Shown here: positions 9,316 through 17,051 of the stretch, piece after piece
Position numbering within the stretch: position 1 is the first letter of the stretch
How the letters are laid out: each line of letters begins with the position of its first letter
Assembly: GCF_000237995.1 (NCBI RefSeq)
Contig: NC_016605.1
Span: 682,001-746,000 of the forward strand
DNA length: 64,000 nucleotides
Direction of reading: 5' to 3'
DNA from: Pediococcus claussenii ATCC BAA-344
Lineage (GTDB): Bacteria > Bacillota > Bacilli > Lactobacillales > Lactobacillaceae
Notes under the pieces: model-generated
What the model saw: the letters and a program-made list of their open reading frames with translations, nothing else
What the model was told of the DNA's origin: nothing
Database searches by the model: none
Program-made: the position numbers and the translations under genes

Positions 9316-10080
9316 ATGAATGATTTATTATCGAGATCTGCATTAAAAAGAAACGTGAAGGATTTGTTTAAAGGGAATTGGATTACTGCCATCAAGGCGA
9401 ATATTGTACAGATTATTATTGGCTTTTTCGGTGGAATTACGATTTCTGGAGCTATGATTGGAATATCTCTTATTGTTAGTCGGCGACATTTTATGTATAC
9501 AACTAATGATAGATACTCTGGCCATTCAGGATTTGGTGGCGGTAACTCTGCGATGTCATTTGTTTTTCAAGCAGTGCTAACTTTCATTATTGTTGGAGCT
9601 CAATTTGGATTATTAGATTGGTTACATGATCATACCAAGGCTCCAGAATTTAAAACTTCATTTCAAATTTTTACAAGGAACAAGTTTATTCCCGCGCTAG
9701 CAATGTATCTATTTCAATGGATTTTTATCTTTGGCTGGACTTTATTATTTGTTATCCCTGGAATAATCAAACGTTTTTCATATTCACAGACTTATTTTTT
9801 GTATAAAGCTGCCAGTGATCGTGGGATTAGTGATCAGTTTGAATATTATGATTACGTAACTTTTAGCCGAAGGTTAATGGATGGTAACAAGGGACGCTTA
9901 TTTGTTCTAAATCTCTCATTAATTGGTTGGCTTTTACTATCGATAGTGTCACTTGGGATTGGATTTATCTGGTTCGTTCCGTACCAAAATGCCATTTATA
10001 GTGAATTTTTTAGAGATTTGGCAGATAAACAGGGTTCACAAAAAGTTCCAGAAATCTTTGGTAAGGTTGAAACAGATTAG
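9316..10080 (+). CDS. DUF975 family membrane protein
   Basis: A 254-residue integral membrane protein with about five hydrophobic segments and the DUF975 hallmark LFVIPGIIKRFSYSQTYFLY followed by a soluble loop. Family members occur widely in Firmicutes; their function is not established. ATG 9316 follows gaggtga by five bases. It is placed last in the GntR/ABC cassette, with a one-base gap to the permease gene. A role in the same envelope-related process is inferred from context only. Confidence 0.82.
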   Translation: MNDLLSRSALKRNVKDLFKGNWITAIKANIVQIIIGFFGGITISGAMIGISLIVSRRHFMYTTNDRYSGHSGFGGGNSAMSFVFQAVLTFIIVGAQFGLLDWLHDHTKAPEFKTSFQIFTRNKFIPALAMYLFQWIFIFGWTLLFVIPGIIKRFSYSQTYFLYKAASDRGISDQFEYYDYVTFSRRLMDGNKGRLFVLNLSLIGWLLLSIVSLGIGFIWFVPYQNAIYSEFFRDLADKQGSQKVPEIFGKVETD

Positions 10081-10149
10081 TCTTAATTCTTAAAAGGTTG
10101 ACCGGTTAGTCCTTTTTAAAATGACTACGTTCAGGATTTTGATCTAATT

Positions 10150-10235
10150 AAAAAGCGAGGAGGGCGGTGACATAGGCATATGTGAGACGAACATTGCCTC
10201 AATAATGCGCTCCAAGCTCCTGCCAATTCCGCCAA
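10150..10235 (+). other. Unassigned structured intergenic element
   Basis: This lies between two convergent genes. A GC-richer island stands out from its surroundings. It starts with a strong ribosome-site-like run (gaggagggcggtg, 10157-10169). A hairpin follows (aggca-t-atgt / acat-tgcct, 10174-10199, loop gagacga). The bidirectional terminator at 10240 comes next. No open frame with a sensible start and more than about 12 codons follows the site. It could be a small regulatory RNA or a decayed small-peptide locus; I do not recognise it. Confidence 0.35.
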
Positions 10236-10239
10236 TATA

Positions 10240-10276
10240 AATAGCGCTGTTTCCCGAACTTGGGAAGCAGCGCTAT
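10240..10276. terminator. Bidirectional terminator hairpin
   Basis: The 9-bp perfect outer stem atagcgctg / cagcgctat extends inward as tttccc / gggaag with one imperfect pair and a short loop. It is flanked by a T-tract on the plus strand. It lies between the convergent DUF975 and permease genes. Confidence 0.8.
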
Positions 10277-10303
10277 TTTCGTTGGTACTCATTGCAGAAA
10301 AGG

Positions 10304-10350
10304 AGTTATGTTATAACTTCTTTTATCGTATAGATTTAATTAAATCTATA
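10304..10350. repeat. Two adjacent palindromes downstream of the permease gene
   Basis: A 6-bp hairpin (agttat-gtt-ataact, 10304-10318) sits next to a perfect 22-bp AT palindrome (tatagatttaattaaatcta plus ta, 10329-10350), just beyond the minus-strand permease stop. They could form mRNA 3' structure or bind a protein. Neither has a clear U-tract. Confidence 0.5.
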
Positions 10351-10353
10351 TCC

Positions 10354-11784
10354 TTAATTTTTTTGATTCAAAGAATGATTTTTACCATAGAGAAAGTAGA
10401 TCACAAGACCAATGATAAACCAAATTAGTGAGTAAACTTTGGCCTCAATATCTAGCCCCCAAAATACAGCCAAAGCGCCAAGAAAGGCAACGGCAGGTAA
10501 AACAGGGTACCAAGGCATTTTAAAGTCGGGGTCAGCGACATCTTTGCCCTCACGAGGTCGAAGTGCATAGATGCCAAGCGACACAAACATGAAAGCAATT
10601 AAGGTTCCAGCCGAAATTAGTTGTGCCAAGAACGCAAACGGCATAATAGCCCCAATAATCACGCCAATAGTTGATAAGAATAATAAAGCGTGGTTTGGAA
10701 GTCCATTAGGGTTTAATTTTCCTAGCCATTTTGGTAACATCCTGTCACGACCAAATGAGTAGAGCAGTCGCGAACCTGCTAACATCATCCCAATTAAAGC
10801 CGTAAACATACCAATAACTGCAATCGCTTGAACAATTGCGGCGATAGTTCCGTGTCCTGCCTGTCGAAGCGCCCAACCAACTGGTTCAGCATTATTAGCA
10901 TAGTTAGTATATTTGAACATACCAACAAGAACTAATCCTACTAAAATGAACAGTGTTGCGGCAATTATTAAGGAACCTAAAATTCCGCGTGGCATTGTTT
11001 TCTGCGGATCCTTTGCCTCTGCTGAGTTTGCAGCAATTGAATCAAAACCGATGTATGCAAGGAAAATCATTGATACACCAGAATAAATGCCTTGCCAGCC
11101 ACCGAAAGAGGTACCATCGGGGTTAACATGGAACTTTGGAATAAATGGCACATAGTTATGGATATTAATGGCAGTAGCTCCTACAACTAGAAAAACAATA
11201 ATTGCCAGTACTTTTAAAACAACTAGTACATTTTCAACTCTTGCGGCATCTGATACCCCTCGTGACAAAAGTAGGGCAACGAGAACAATCACGACGACGG
11301 CAACAATATCAATAATTCCGTGGTTTGTCCCGAGTGGATTGGAAATTGCATTTGGGAATGTCACTCCTAGAGACGCTAATAGTCCACGAAAGTTTGCCGA
11401 AAGTCCTGAAGCAACAAAGGCAACAGCAATAAAATACTCGGCAAGTAGTGCCCATCCAGCGATCCAACCGAATCCTTCTCCAAATACAACATTGATCCAC
11501 GAATAGGCTGATCCTGCAAAGGGCATTGCAGCGGCCATTTCAGCGTAAGCAAATGCAACTAATCCTGCTACAATTGCTGCGATAAGAAACGATAGAATTG
11601 CCGCTGGTCCGGCATGTTGAGCTGCAACGATTCCTGGTAATGTAAAAATTGAAGTTGAAACAATGGTACCTACACCCAAGGCAAGAAAATCCTTCACTGT
11701 TAGCACACGTACTAAGTGAGAATCTTTATCCTCATAAATGCTTGGATCTTCTTTCTTTGTAAATGCTTTAAAAAAATTTTCCAT
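10354..11784 (-). CDS. APC-family amino acid permease (YfnA/CAT-like)
   Basis: A 476-residue transporter of the amino acid-polyamine-organocation superfamily with about 12-14 membrane helices. The N-terminal segment LGVGTIVSTSIFTLPG is the conserved unwound helix 1 substrate site. GFDSIAANSAEAKDP, the consensus after helix 6, is also present. The sequence resembles the YfnA/cationic amino acid transporter branch; substrate specificity cannot be read. The ATG at 11784 is preceded by aggtggtga on the minus strand. It is a single gene, divergent from the DUF2785 gene and convergent with the GntR cassette. Confidence 0.88.
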   Translation of the reverse strand: MENFFKAFTKKEDPSIYEDKDSHLVRVLTVKDFLALGVGTIVSTSIFTLPGIVAAQHAGPAAILSFLIAAIVAGLVAFAYAEMAAAMPFAGSAYSWINVVFGEGFGWIAGWALLAEYFIAVAFVASGLSANFRGLLASLGVTFPNAISNPLGTNHGIIDIVAVVVIVLVALLLSRGVSDAARVENVLVVLKVLAIIVFLVVGATAINIHNYVPFIPKFHVNPDGTSFGGWQGIYSGVSMIFLAYIGFDSIAANSAEAKDPQKTMPRGILGSLIIAATLFILVGLVLVGMFKYTNYANNAEPVGWALRQAGHGTIAAIVQAIAVIGMFTALIGMMLAGSRLLYSFGRDRMLPKWLGKLNPNGLPNHALLFLSTIGVIIGAIMPFAFLAQLISAGTLIAFMFVSLGIYALRPREGKDVADPDFKMPWYPVLPAVAFLGALAVFWGLDIEAKVYSLIWFIIGLVIYFLYGKNHSLNQKN

Positions 11785-11942
11785 ACAGTCACCACCTAAA
11801 TAAACTTATGATTGATAATATCACTTGTTTAGCTCAAGATGAAGAAAATCTTTAAGAAAATTTTAATTATTTTCCAAAGAATTCAAACAATTAAAAAATA
11901 TTTGAAAGTGTAAAAATAAAAACAAAAAGACGGAGGAAATGC

Positions 11943-12914
11943 ATGGATACTATTGATCAAACGAGGGCTAAAATAGCTGATCTACGTGTGCAACTACAAA
12001 GCGGCAAAGTTTTTGGCTCAACTGGGGAGATTGCGAGAGGGATTATTCTTAATTCGCTCCAGCATCAGTCACCAACCGAAGTGGAATTACCTAATGATGA
12101 TGAAGTTCGAGAATTAATTAAAGAATTACAGGAAGATTTGAAAAATGGGTCCCTAACGAACATTACGGATAAAGAATTAGATAAATTGATCATGCACCTT
12201 GGATCTCCTAACTCTGATATTCGCGACAAAGGGATTTTCTTTTTATTTAATGATTTGATTCAAAATCAAATTTTGAGTGATAGTCAATTGGTTTTAATGT
12301 TTGATCATTTATTAAATGATGATGTAATATTTAATCACATTACTGAAGATGAAAATGATGGAGTTTATGGTAGATCATTTTCAGTTATGATGCTTTCAAC
12401 ATTAATTTATGTTGATCGGGCGGGCAGAAATTTTATTGATCCCGAACGAAAAAACTTTTTGGTGGAACAGATTGCAATGTACGTTATTCTTGAAAATGAT
12501 ACTCGGGGCTTTAACGGTAGCCATGGTTGGGTTCATGCCTATACACATATTGGTAATGTGTTAGATGAACTAGCGGGTGACCCAGACCTGATCAGAGCAG
12601 ATAAGGTGTTATTGTTAGCAATCTTGTTTGAAAAGTATCGTGTTATTCAAACACCACTTATATTTGGGGAGCCGAATCGATTAGCAACTTATTTGGCAAA
12701 TCAATTTCAGGAAGACGAAATTTATCGACAGTTTGGATTAATTGAATTACGTGAGTGGCGACGTTCATTAAGCATGAATCGGATTAGGGAAAGTGAAGGA
12801 ATGTGGAATGCAATGTTTAACCGACAAAGGTTACTACAATCATTAATTTTAAATCCTAACTTGCCACAGGACATAATAGATTATCTAGAAGATACTAGCG
12901 ATTTTACAATGTAG
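11943..12914 (+). CDS. DUF2785 domain-containing protein
   Basis: A 323-residue soluble, largely helical protein with the DUF2785 signature HGWVHAYTHIGNVLDEL (about residue 195) and acidic surface segments. No signal peptide or membrane segment is present. The family's function is not known. ATG 11943 is placed seven bases after gacggagg. The oxidoreductase gene follows after 13 bases and is probably cotranscribed. Confidence 0.8.
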   Translation: MDTIDQTRAKIADLRVQLQSGKVFGSTGEIARGIILNSLQHQSPTEVELPNDDEVRELIKELQEDLKNGSLTNITDKELDKLIMHLGSPNSDIRDKGIFFLFNDLIQNQILSDSQLVLMFDHLLNDDVIFNHITEDENDGVYGRSFSVMMLSTLIYVDRAGRNFIDPERKNFLVEQIAMYVILENDTRGFNGSHGWVHAYTHIGNVLDELAGDPDLIRADKVLLLAILFEKYRVIQTPLIFGEPNRLATYLANQFQEDEIYRQFGLIELREWRRSLSMNRIRESEGMWNAMFNRQRLLQSLILNPNLPQDIIDYLEDTSDFTM

Positions 12915-12927
12915 GAGGGTCTAAGTA

Positions 12928-13899
12928 ATGAAAGCGATTTGGGCGGTTAAGAATAGTGAATTTAAAGAAATTGAAACTGAAATACCACAACTTAATACGA
13001 GAGACGTTTTGGTTAAAGTGTTAGCAAGCTCCGTGAATCCTGTTGATACAAAAGTGCATGAAGGAATTATGGATCAAGGAATGATTTTGGGATATGATGC
13101 TGTAGGAACAGTTACAAAGGTTGGCTCAGATGTTAAAACTTTTAAAAAGGGAGACAAGGTGTATTACGCGGGTAGTAACGTTAGGAATGGAAGTAATGCT
13201 GAATTTCAGGCTGTCGATGCACGCTTAATTTCGAAGGCACCGCAACAATTGTCGATATCTGAAGCTGCTGCGCTCCCCTTAACTTCAATTACTGCATGGG
13301 AGTTATTGTTTGAAAGACTAAACGTAGAACCTATTGCAAATGGAAATTCAGGAACAATTTTAATTATTAACGGAGCTGGTGGTGTTGGATCAATTTTGAC
13401 CCAACTCGCTAAGTGGGCAGGCCTTACTGTAATTGCTACTGCTTCTAGACCTGAAACACAAGAATGGGTTTCAAAAATGGGTGCCGACCAGGTAATCAAT
13501 CATCGAGTCGATTTGCGGGAGCAGTTAGATAAGAATTCCATTGATTACGCTGTTATTCTACACTCGACTGATCAATACCTACCGATTTTAGCTGATTTAG
13601 TGGTACCTGAGGGAAAGATCGCTTCTATTGTTGAGAATACTGAGCCATTGCCAATGGGGTTATTAAAGGATAAATCAATCGGTTTTGAATGGGAGTTTAT
13701 GTTTACAAAACCAAAGTATCAAGTGAACATGACTGATCAGGGACAAATTTTGAAGAATGTTGCACAACTTTTGGATGATGGAGTACTGAAAACAACAATG
13801 ACTCAAGAGCTATCGGGATTAAATCCTGAGACGCTAGAAAGAGCTCATGAAATTGTTAAATCCAATAAAATGATTGGAAAATTAGTTATTAAATATTAG
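12928..13899 (+). CDS. MDR-superfamily NAD(P)-dependent oxidoreductase (quinone reductase/zinc-type ADH-like)
   Basis: A 323-residue medium-chain dehydrogenase/reductase. The N-terminal GroES-like domain contains SSVNPVDTKVH and LGYDAVGTV. The Rossmann domain has the nucleotide loop GAGGVGS (about residue 150). The structural and catalytic zinc ligands of true alcohol dehydrogenases are absent, which fits the zinc-free quinone oxidoreductase/enoyl reductase branch. Substrate is unknown. It starts at ATG 12928 after taggagg and is followed by a terminator. Confidence 0.85.
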   Translation: MKAIWAVKNSEFKEIETEIPQLNTRDVLVKVLASSVNPVDTKVHEGIMDQGMILGYDAVGTVTKVGSDVKTFKKGDKVYYAGSNVRNGSNAEFQAVDARLISKAPQQLSISEAAALPLTSITAWELLFERLNVEPIANGNSGTILIINGAGGVGSILTQLAKWAGLTVIATASRPETQEWVSKMGADQVINHRVDLREQLDKNSIDYAVILHSTDQYLPILADLVVPEGKIASIVENTEPLPMGLLKDKSIGFEWEFMFTKPKYQVNMTDQGQILKNVAQLLDDGVLKTTMTQELSGLNPETLERAHEIVKSNKMIGKLVIKY

Positions 13900-13911
13900 T
13901 GACGTGATGAT

Positions 13912-13957
13912 AGAACATTTCAGGTGGACAGAGTCTTACCATAGAATGTTCTTTTTA
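13912..13957 (+). terminator. Terminator after the oxidoreductase gene
   Basis: An outer stem agaacatt / aatgttct, with an internal ggtggac / gtcttacc pairing, is followed by five T residues. Confidence 0.75.
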
Positions 13958-13988
13958 TTAGAAAATGGAGCAGCAAAATTAAAAAATA

Positions 13989-13997
13989 TGGTATACT
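13989..13997 (+). promoter_or_regulatory. Extended -10 promoter of ddl
   Basis: TGG-TATACT forms an extended -10 element. No recognisable -35 lies 17 bases upstream. Confidence 0.6.
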
Positions 13998-14016
13998 TAA
14001 GATTCTAAAAACTTTT

Positions 14017-14054
14017 CTAACGATTGGCGGAGCAACTTAGGTTGTAATCGTTAG
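14017..14054 (+). other. 5'-UTR hairpin of ddl mRNA
   Basis: A 9-bp perfect stem ctaacgatt / aatcgttag encloses a second stem gcaac / gttgt. It lies between the promoter and the ribosome site (gaggtgaag, 14062). No T-run follows, so it is not a simple terminator. It may protect the transcript or modulate translation. Confidence 0.6.
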
Positions 14055-14072
14055 TATTATTGAGGTGAAGAC

Positions 14073-15128
14073 ATGAAGATTGCAGTACTAGCAGGTGGAA
14101 AGAGTACAGAAAGAAACGTTTCACTTTCATCAGGCTCAAAAATCACAAACGCCCTTCGTGCAAAGGGACATCAAGCTACAATGATTGATTTGTTTTTGGG
14201 TTACGAATTAGGTGAACAAGAAAGTATTGAAGATGTGTTTGAACACAGCAATACTACCACTGATTATGAAATCAGTGACGAAGTTTTGACAGATGCAGCT
14301 ATTGAAAAGTTGCGGACAGATGGCACAGTTGGATTATTTGGCAAGAATGTGTTGGATATTGCAAGAGCTTCTGACATTGTGTTTCTAGCGTTACACGGTG
14401 GTGACGGCGAGAATGGTAAGATCCAAGCTGTATTAGATTTAAACAATATTCGTTATACCGGAAGTGGTACATTAGCAGCTGGAATGGCAATGGATAAGGC
14501 AATTTCAAAAGAAATCATGCTATTTAATGGTATTAAAACAGCTCGTTTTGCTATTATGAAGGCTGATGATGAAGAAGCACCTGAACTTGATTTTGGATAT
14601 CCAATGGTTGTTAAACCAAATAGTGGTGGTTCAAGTGTCGGTGCGATGATTGTTCAAAATGATCAGGAATTTAAGAGCGCATTGCAAGAGGGATTCAAAT
14701 TTGACGAAGAGTTAATCATTGAAGAATTTGTATCAGGACGTGAATTTTCACTTGGAGTTGTTAATGGATACGCTCTTCCTGCCATTGAAATTGTAGTTAA
14801 CGATGGTTGGTATGATTATGAGCATAAGTTCCAAACCGGAAGTACAACTCAATTTATAACGCCACCAGATATTGATGACGATGTCCATAATGAGATGAAG
14901 CGTCTATCAGTTGCAACCATGGAGGCTCTTCAGATGGAGAATTATGGTCGAATTGACTTCTTGGTTAATGACAGTGGGGTATACGTTATTGAAGCAAATA
15001 CGTTACCAGGAATGACGCCACTATCACTAATGCCTCAAGAGGCTGAAGCTGATGGCTTAAGTTATGAGGATTTATGTGATCAGATTGTCGCTGGTAAGAT
15101 GAAGATTTATGAAGATCGTGCCAAATAA
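14073..15128 (+). CDS. ddl: D-alanine-D-alanine/D-lactate ligase (ATP-grasp)
   Basis: This enzyme joins D-Ala to D-Ala or D-Lac for the peptidoglycan stem. The 351-residue product has the N-terminal [28 protein letters not shown], the ATP-grasp loop NSGGSSVG, and the C-terminal GRIDFL and [13 protein letters not shown] metal and phosphate sites. The omega-loop reads YDYEHKF, with Phe-253 where strict D-Ala-D-Ala ligases carry Tyr. That replacement marks D-Ala-D-Lac ligases of intrinsically vancomycin-resistant lactic acid bacteria, so depsipeptide synthesis is the likely activity. ATG 14073 follows gaggtgaag. It is monocistronic, with its own promoter and terminator. Confidence 0.94.
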   Translation: MKIAVLAGGKSTERNVSLSSGSKITNALRAKGHQATMIDLFLGYELGEQESIEDVFEHSNTTTDYEISDEVLTDAAIEKLRTDGTVGLFGKNVLDIARASDIVFLALHGGDGENGKIQAVLDLNNIRYTGSGTLAAGMAMDKAISKEIMLFNGIKTARFAIMKADDEEAPELDFGYPMVVKPNSGGSSVGAMIVQNDQEFKSALQEGFKFDEELIIEEFVSGREFSLGVVNGYALPAIEIVVNDGWYDYEHKFQTGSTTQFITPPDIDDDVHNEMKRLSVATMEALQMENYGRIDFLVNDSGVYVIEANTLPGMTPLSLMPQEAEADGLSYEDLCDQIVAGKMKIYEDRAK

Positions 15129-15142
15129 TAATAATTGTTACT

Positions 15143-15189
15143 AAAAAAGAGGTAATTAATGTAAATTTACATTGATTACCTCTTTTTTA
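15143..15189 (+). terminator. Terminator after ddl
   Basis: A long, nearly perfect hairpin (aaaagaggtaat...attacctctttt) with an A-run before and a T-run after; it could work in both directions. Confidence 0.9.
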
Positions 15190-15258
15190 TCACGGTATTT
15201 AACTACAATTTTTTAAGTTTTTTTGGAGTATTTAAACATAAAGAATGGAGGAATTTAT

Positions 15259-15813
15259 ATGAAGTGTAAATGGGCAGAAAAAAATCAATTGTTGTTAGAG
15301 TATCACGATCATGAGTGGGGACTACCAGTTTTTGATTCGAATCAGTTATTTAAAAATTTATCCTTACAAATTTTTCAATCAGGATTACAGTGGGAATTAA
15401 TATTAAAAAAGAGAATTGAGATGGCGAGAGCATTGGGAGATTTTAATCCACAATTCTTAACGGGATTAAGTAATCAAGAAATAGAAAAATTATTAATCGA
15501 TAGTAGAATTATACGAAATGAACGAAAATTCAGGGCAGTTATTAATAACGCTTTTGTCGTAAAGAGACTCTTAGCAGACGGGGTTTGTTTTTCAGACTAT
15601 GTTTGGCACTTTGTGGATTTTGTTGTGTATGATATGGAGAGAAATGAAGCTAATAAAATGACGGAAACCAACCCGCTGGCAATTAGAATTGCGAATAAGA
15701 TGAAGATAGACGGATTCGAATTTATTGGGTCTAAGAATGTTAGCTTTTTTTTGCAAGGATCAGGAATTGTGAATGCTCATTGGATTAATTGCAGTTGGAG
15801 AAATGGACACTGA
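15259..15813 (+). CDS. tag: DNA-3-methyladenine glycosylase I
   Basis: This enzyme excises 3-methyladenine from alkylated DNA in base-excision repair. The 184-residue product begins MKCKWA and has EYHDHEWGLPVFD, GLQWELILKKR and the C-terminal NAHWINCSW. The N-terminal Cys and His and the C-terminal His and Cys match the zinc-binding snap of Tag. I chose ATG 15259 because ggaggaa lies just upstream and homologues begin with M-x-C-x-W. An in-frame ATG at 15223 overlaps the region before that ribosome site. It appears monocistronic. Confidence 0.93.
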   Translation: MKCKWAEKNQLLLEYHDHEWGLPVFDSNQLFKNLSLQIFQSGLQWELILKKRIEMARALGDFNPQFLTGLSNQEIEKLLIDSRIIRNERKFRAVINNAFVVKRLLADGVCFSDYVWHFVDFVVYDMERNEANKMTETNPLAIRIANKMKIDGFEFIGSKNVSFFLQGSGIVNAHWINCSWRNGH

Positions 15814-15876
15814 ATTGAGGAAAAACAGATTCTGACAATGTTAATTTTTATTGGGGAAGTTATGAAAGTTATTCAT

Positions 15877-15919
15877 AAAAAAGAAAACTCAAGCAATGAA
15901 GAATACCATTACTCGAGTT
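15877..15919 (-). terminator. Terminator of usp (minus strand)
   Basis: Read on the minus strand, actcgagtaatg pairs over its full 12 bases (two G-U) with cattgcttgagt and is followed by a T-rich run. Confidence 0.85.
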
Positions 15920-15926
15920 CACATTG

Positions 15927-15954
15927 ATATGTGTAGGGTCACATATATTTTTTA
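15927..15954 (+). terminator. Terminator-like hairpin for tag (plus strand)
   Basis: The stem atatgtg / cacatat with a six-base loop is followed by a run of six T. It lies beside the opposite-strand usp terminator between convergent genes. Confidence 0.65.
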
Positions 15955-15974
15955 TTAGTATTGGGTTTCATACG

Positions 15975-16433
15975 TTATTTGTTATCTAATCCAGTACGGA
16001 CTACTAAGACATCACAAACCGCTGTACGGGTAACATATTCCGTTACGGAACCAATCAAAATACGTTCAACAGTATTTAAACCAGTCGCACCAATCATAAT
16101 GAGATCCGTATGGAGATCCTTTGGAACATCATTAGCAATGACAACTTTTGGGGAACCATATTCGATAGAGTAGGCAACATTATCAAGGCCTTCTTCTTTA
16201 GCTTTTGCAATGTATTTATCCATTGTTTGTTTAGCAGTTTCAGTAACTTGTTCGACCATAGCAGTGTCAAAACTCGAAATGTTTTGAAAAGCACGTGTGT
16301 CAACGACATGAACCATGTGTAGCTCGGCTCCATCGTTACGTTTAGCTACGGCAACTGCTTTTTCAAAGGCTAACTCAGACTCTTGTGATCCATCAATTGG
16401 AACGAGAATGTGTTTATATTGTTGTATTGACAT
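15975..16433 (-). CDS. Universal stress protein UspA family
   Basis: A 152-residue single-domain Usp protein. YKHILVPIDGSQESELAFEKA forms the first strand and loop. The C-terminal nucleotide-binding signature is MIGATGLNTVERILIGSVTEYVTRTA (G-2x-G-9x-GS type), so it likely binds ATP. Such proteins respond to stress and energy limitation. I chose the start at 16433 (MSIQQYKH) because agggggaat precedes it; an upstream in-frame ATG at 16463 has no ribosome site. It is adjacent to the 6S-like RNA, a pairing known in lactic acid bacteria. Confidence 0.92.
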   Translation of the reverse strand: MSIQQYKHILVPIDGSQESELAFEKAVAVAKRNDGAELHMVHVVDTRAFQNISSFDTAMVEQVTETAKQTMDKYIAKAKEEGLDNVAYSIEYGSPKVVIANDVPKDLHTDLIMIGATGLNTVERILIGSVTEYVTRTAVCDVLVVRTGLDNK

Positions 16434-16498
16434 ATTAATTCCCCCTAATTCTTTTAAGCTCATTGTACGTTAAATCTTATCGAAATAAAAGGAATACG

Positions 16499-16780
16499 CT
16501 AGAGAAACTTAGAAAGCATAACGAGTGAAGATGTCGTTATGAGAATGTTAATAATCATTGCACCCATTGTAATATAAACGTTTCCAAAGCATGCAAGAAT
16601 AAGGCAAATACTTGCACCGACCATAATAAAAATACTTAAAGGAGATATCAGCGTTTGCAAAGGCTTGCTAGATGAAACTTTAAATAACATAAAATCCTTT
16701 TGACGGTGTTGGAACAAATAAAATCCAATATAAAACATAATAAGTGAAAAGAATGCAGCAAGCAAGAAAATTAACATCAT
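16499..16780 (-). CDS. Small three-helix membrane protein, unrecognised
   Basis: A product of about 93 residues with three hydrophobic segments (roughly residues 2-21, 44-62 and 66-88) separated by a basic loop (FQHRQKDFML). I do not recognise the family. The minus-strand ATGs at 16780 and 16777 follow aaggagtg at 4 and 7 bases, so translation is well supported. An upstream ATG would run into the 6S RNA terminator and is not used. It lies between the 6S-like RNA and usp. Confidence 0.65.
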   Translation of the reverse strand: MMLIFLLAAFFSLIMFYIGFYLFQHRQKDFMLFKVSSSKPLQTLISPLSIFIMVGASICLILACFGNVYITMGAMIINILITTSSLVMLSKFL

Positions 16781-16803
16781 GTCACTCCTTAAATATGTAA
16801 AAT

Positions 16804-17017
16804 AAAAACCCCACAAAAGTGGGGCGAAAACTTTTAGTACCGGTGTTTATCGGTCATTATCTAACCCAAGTAAGCTTAGGTGGGTACGAATACACATACA
16901 GCATGTTTCCCAACGAAGGGCATACAATTCATATGCGATCCTCGTTCCCCTAATAGATGTTGTCGGAAGAATATGGATCCGATAAGTCGAATACCAAAGA
17001 TTTCTAAAGCTATTTTA
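16804..17017 (-). ncRNA. ssrS: 6S RNA (Lacto-usp type)
   Basis: This is a ~214-nt transcript on the minus strand. A TATAAT lies at 17029-17024 just upstream. The 5' region (ctttggta...cttatcgg) pairs with the 3' region (ccgataaacaccggtactaaaag) to form the closing stem. A long irregular central hairpin lies between them, with gcata / tatgc near its tip. It ends in a perfect terminator (cccca-cttttg-tgggg, T-run). It lies immediately downstream of rarA and beside a usp gene. Firmicute 6S RNA genes flank rarA (yrvN), and the Lacto-usp RNA motif of lactic acid bacteria is thought to be 6S RNA. The predicted role is RNA polymerase sequestration in stationary phase. Confidence 0.8.
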
Positions 17018-17023
17018 CAATAT

Positions 17024-17029
17024 ATTATA
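17024..17029 (-). promoter_or_regulatory. -10 box of the 6S-like RNA
   Basis: Minus-strand TATAAT 20-odd bases beyond the rarA stop, with +1 expected near 17017. The -35 is poor. Confidence 0.6.
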
Positions 17030-17051
17030 AGCAATCTTCAAGTTTTTAATT

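Noticed and set aside
11168-11558. Several open frames opposite or inside the amino acid permease gene
   Set aside because: Shadow frames of a long, conserved membrane protein gene.
15143-15189. Possible insertion-site repeat after ddl
   Set aside because: The hairpin with flanking A- and T-runs is explained as a terminator.
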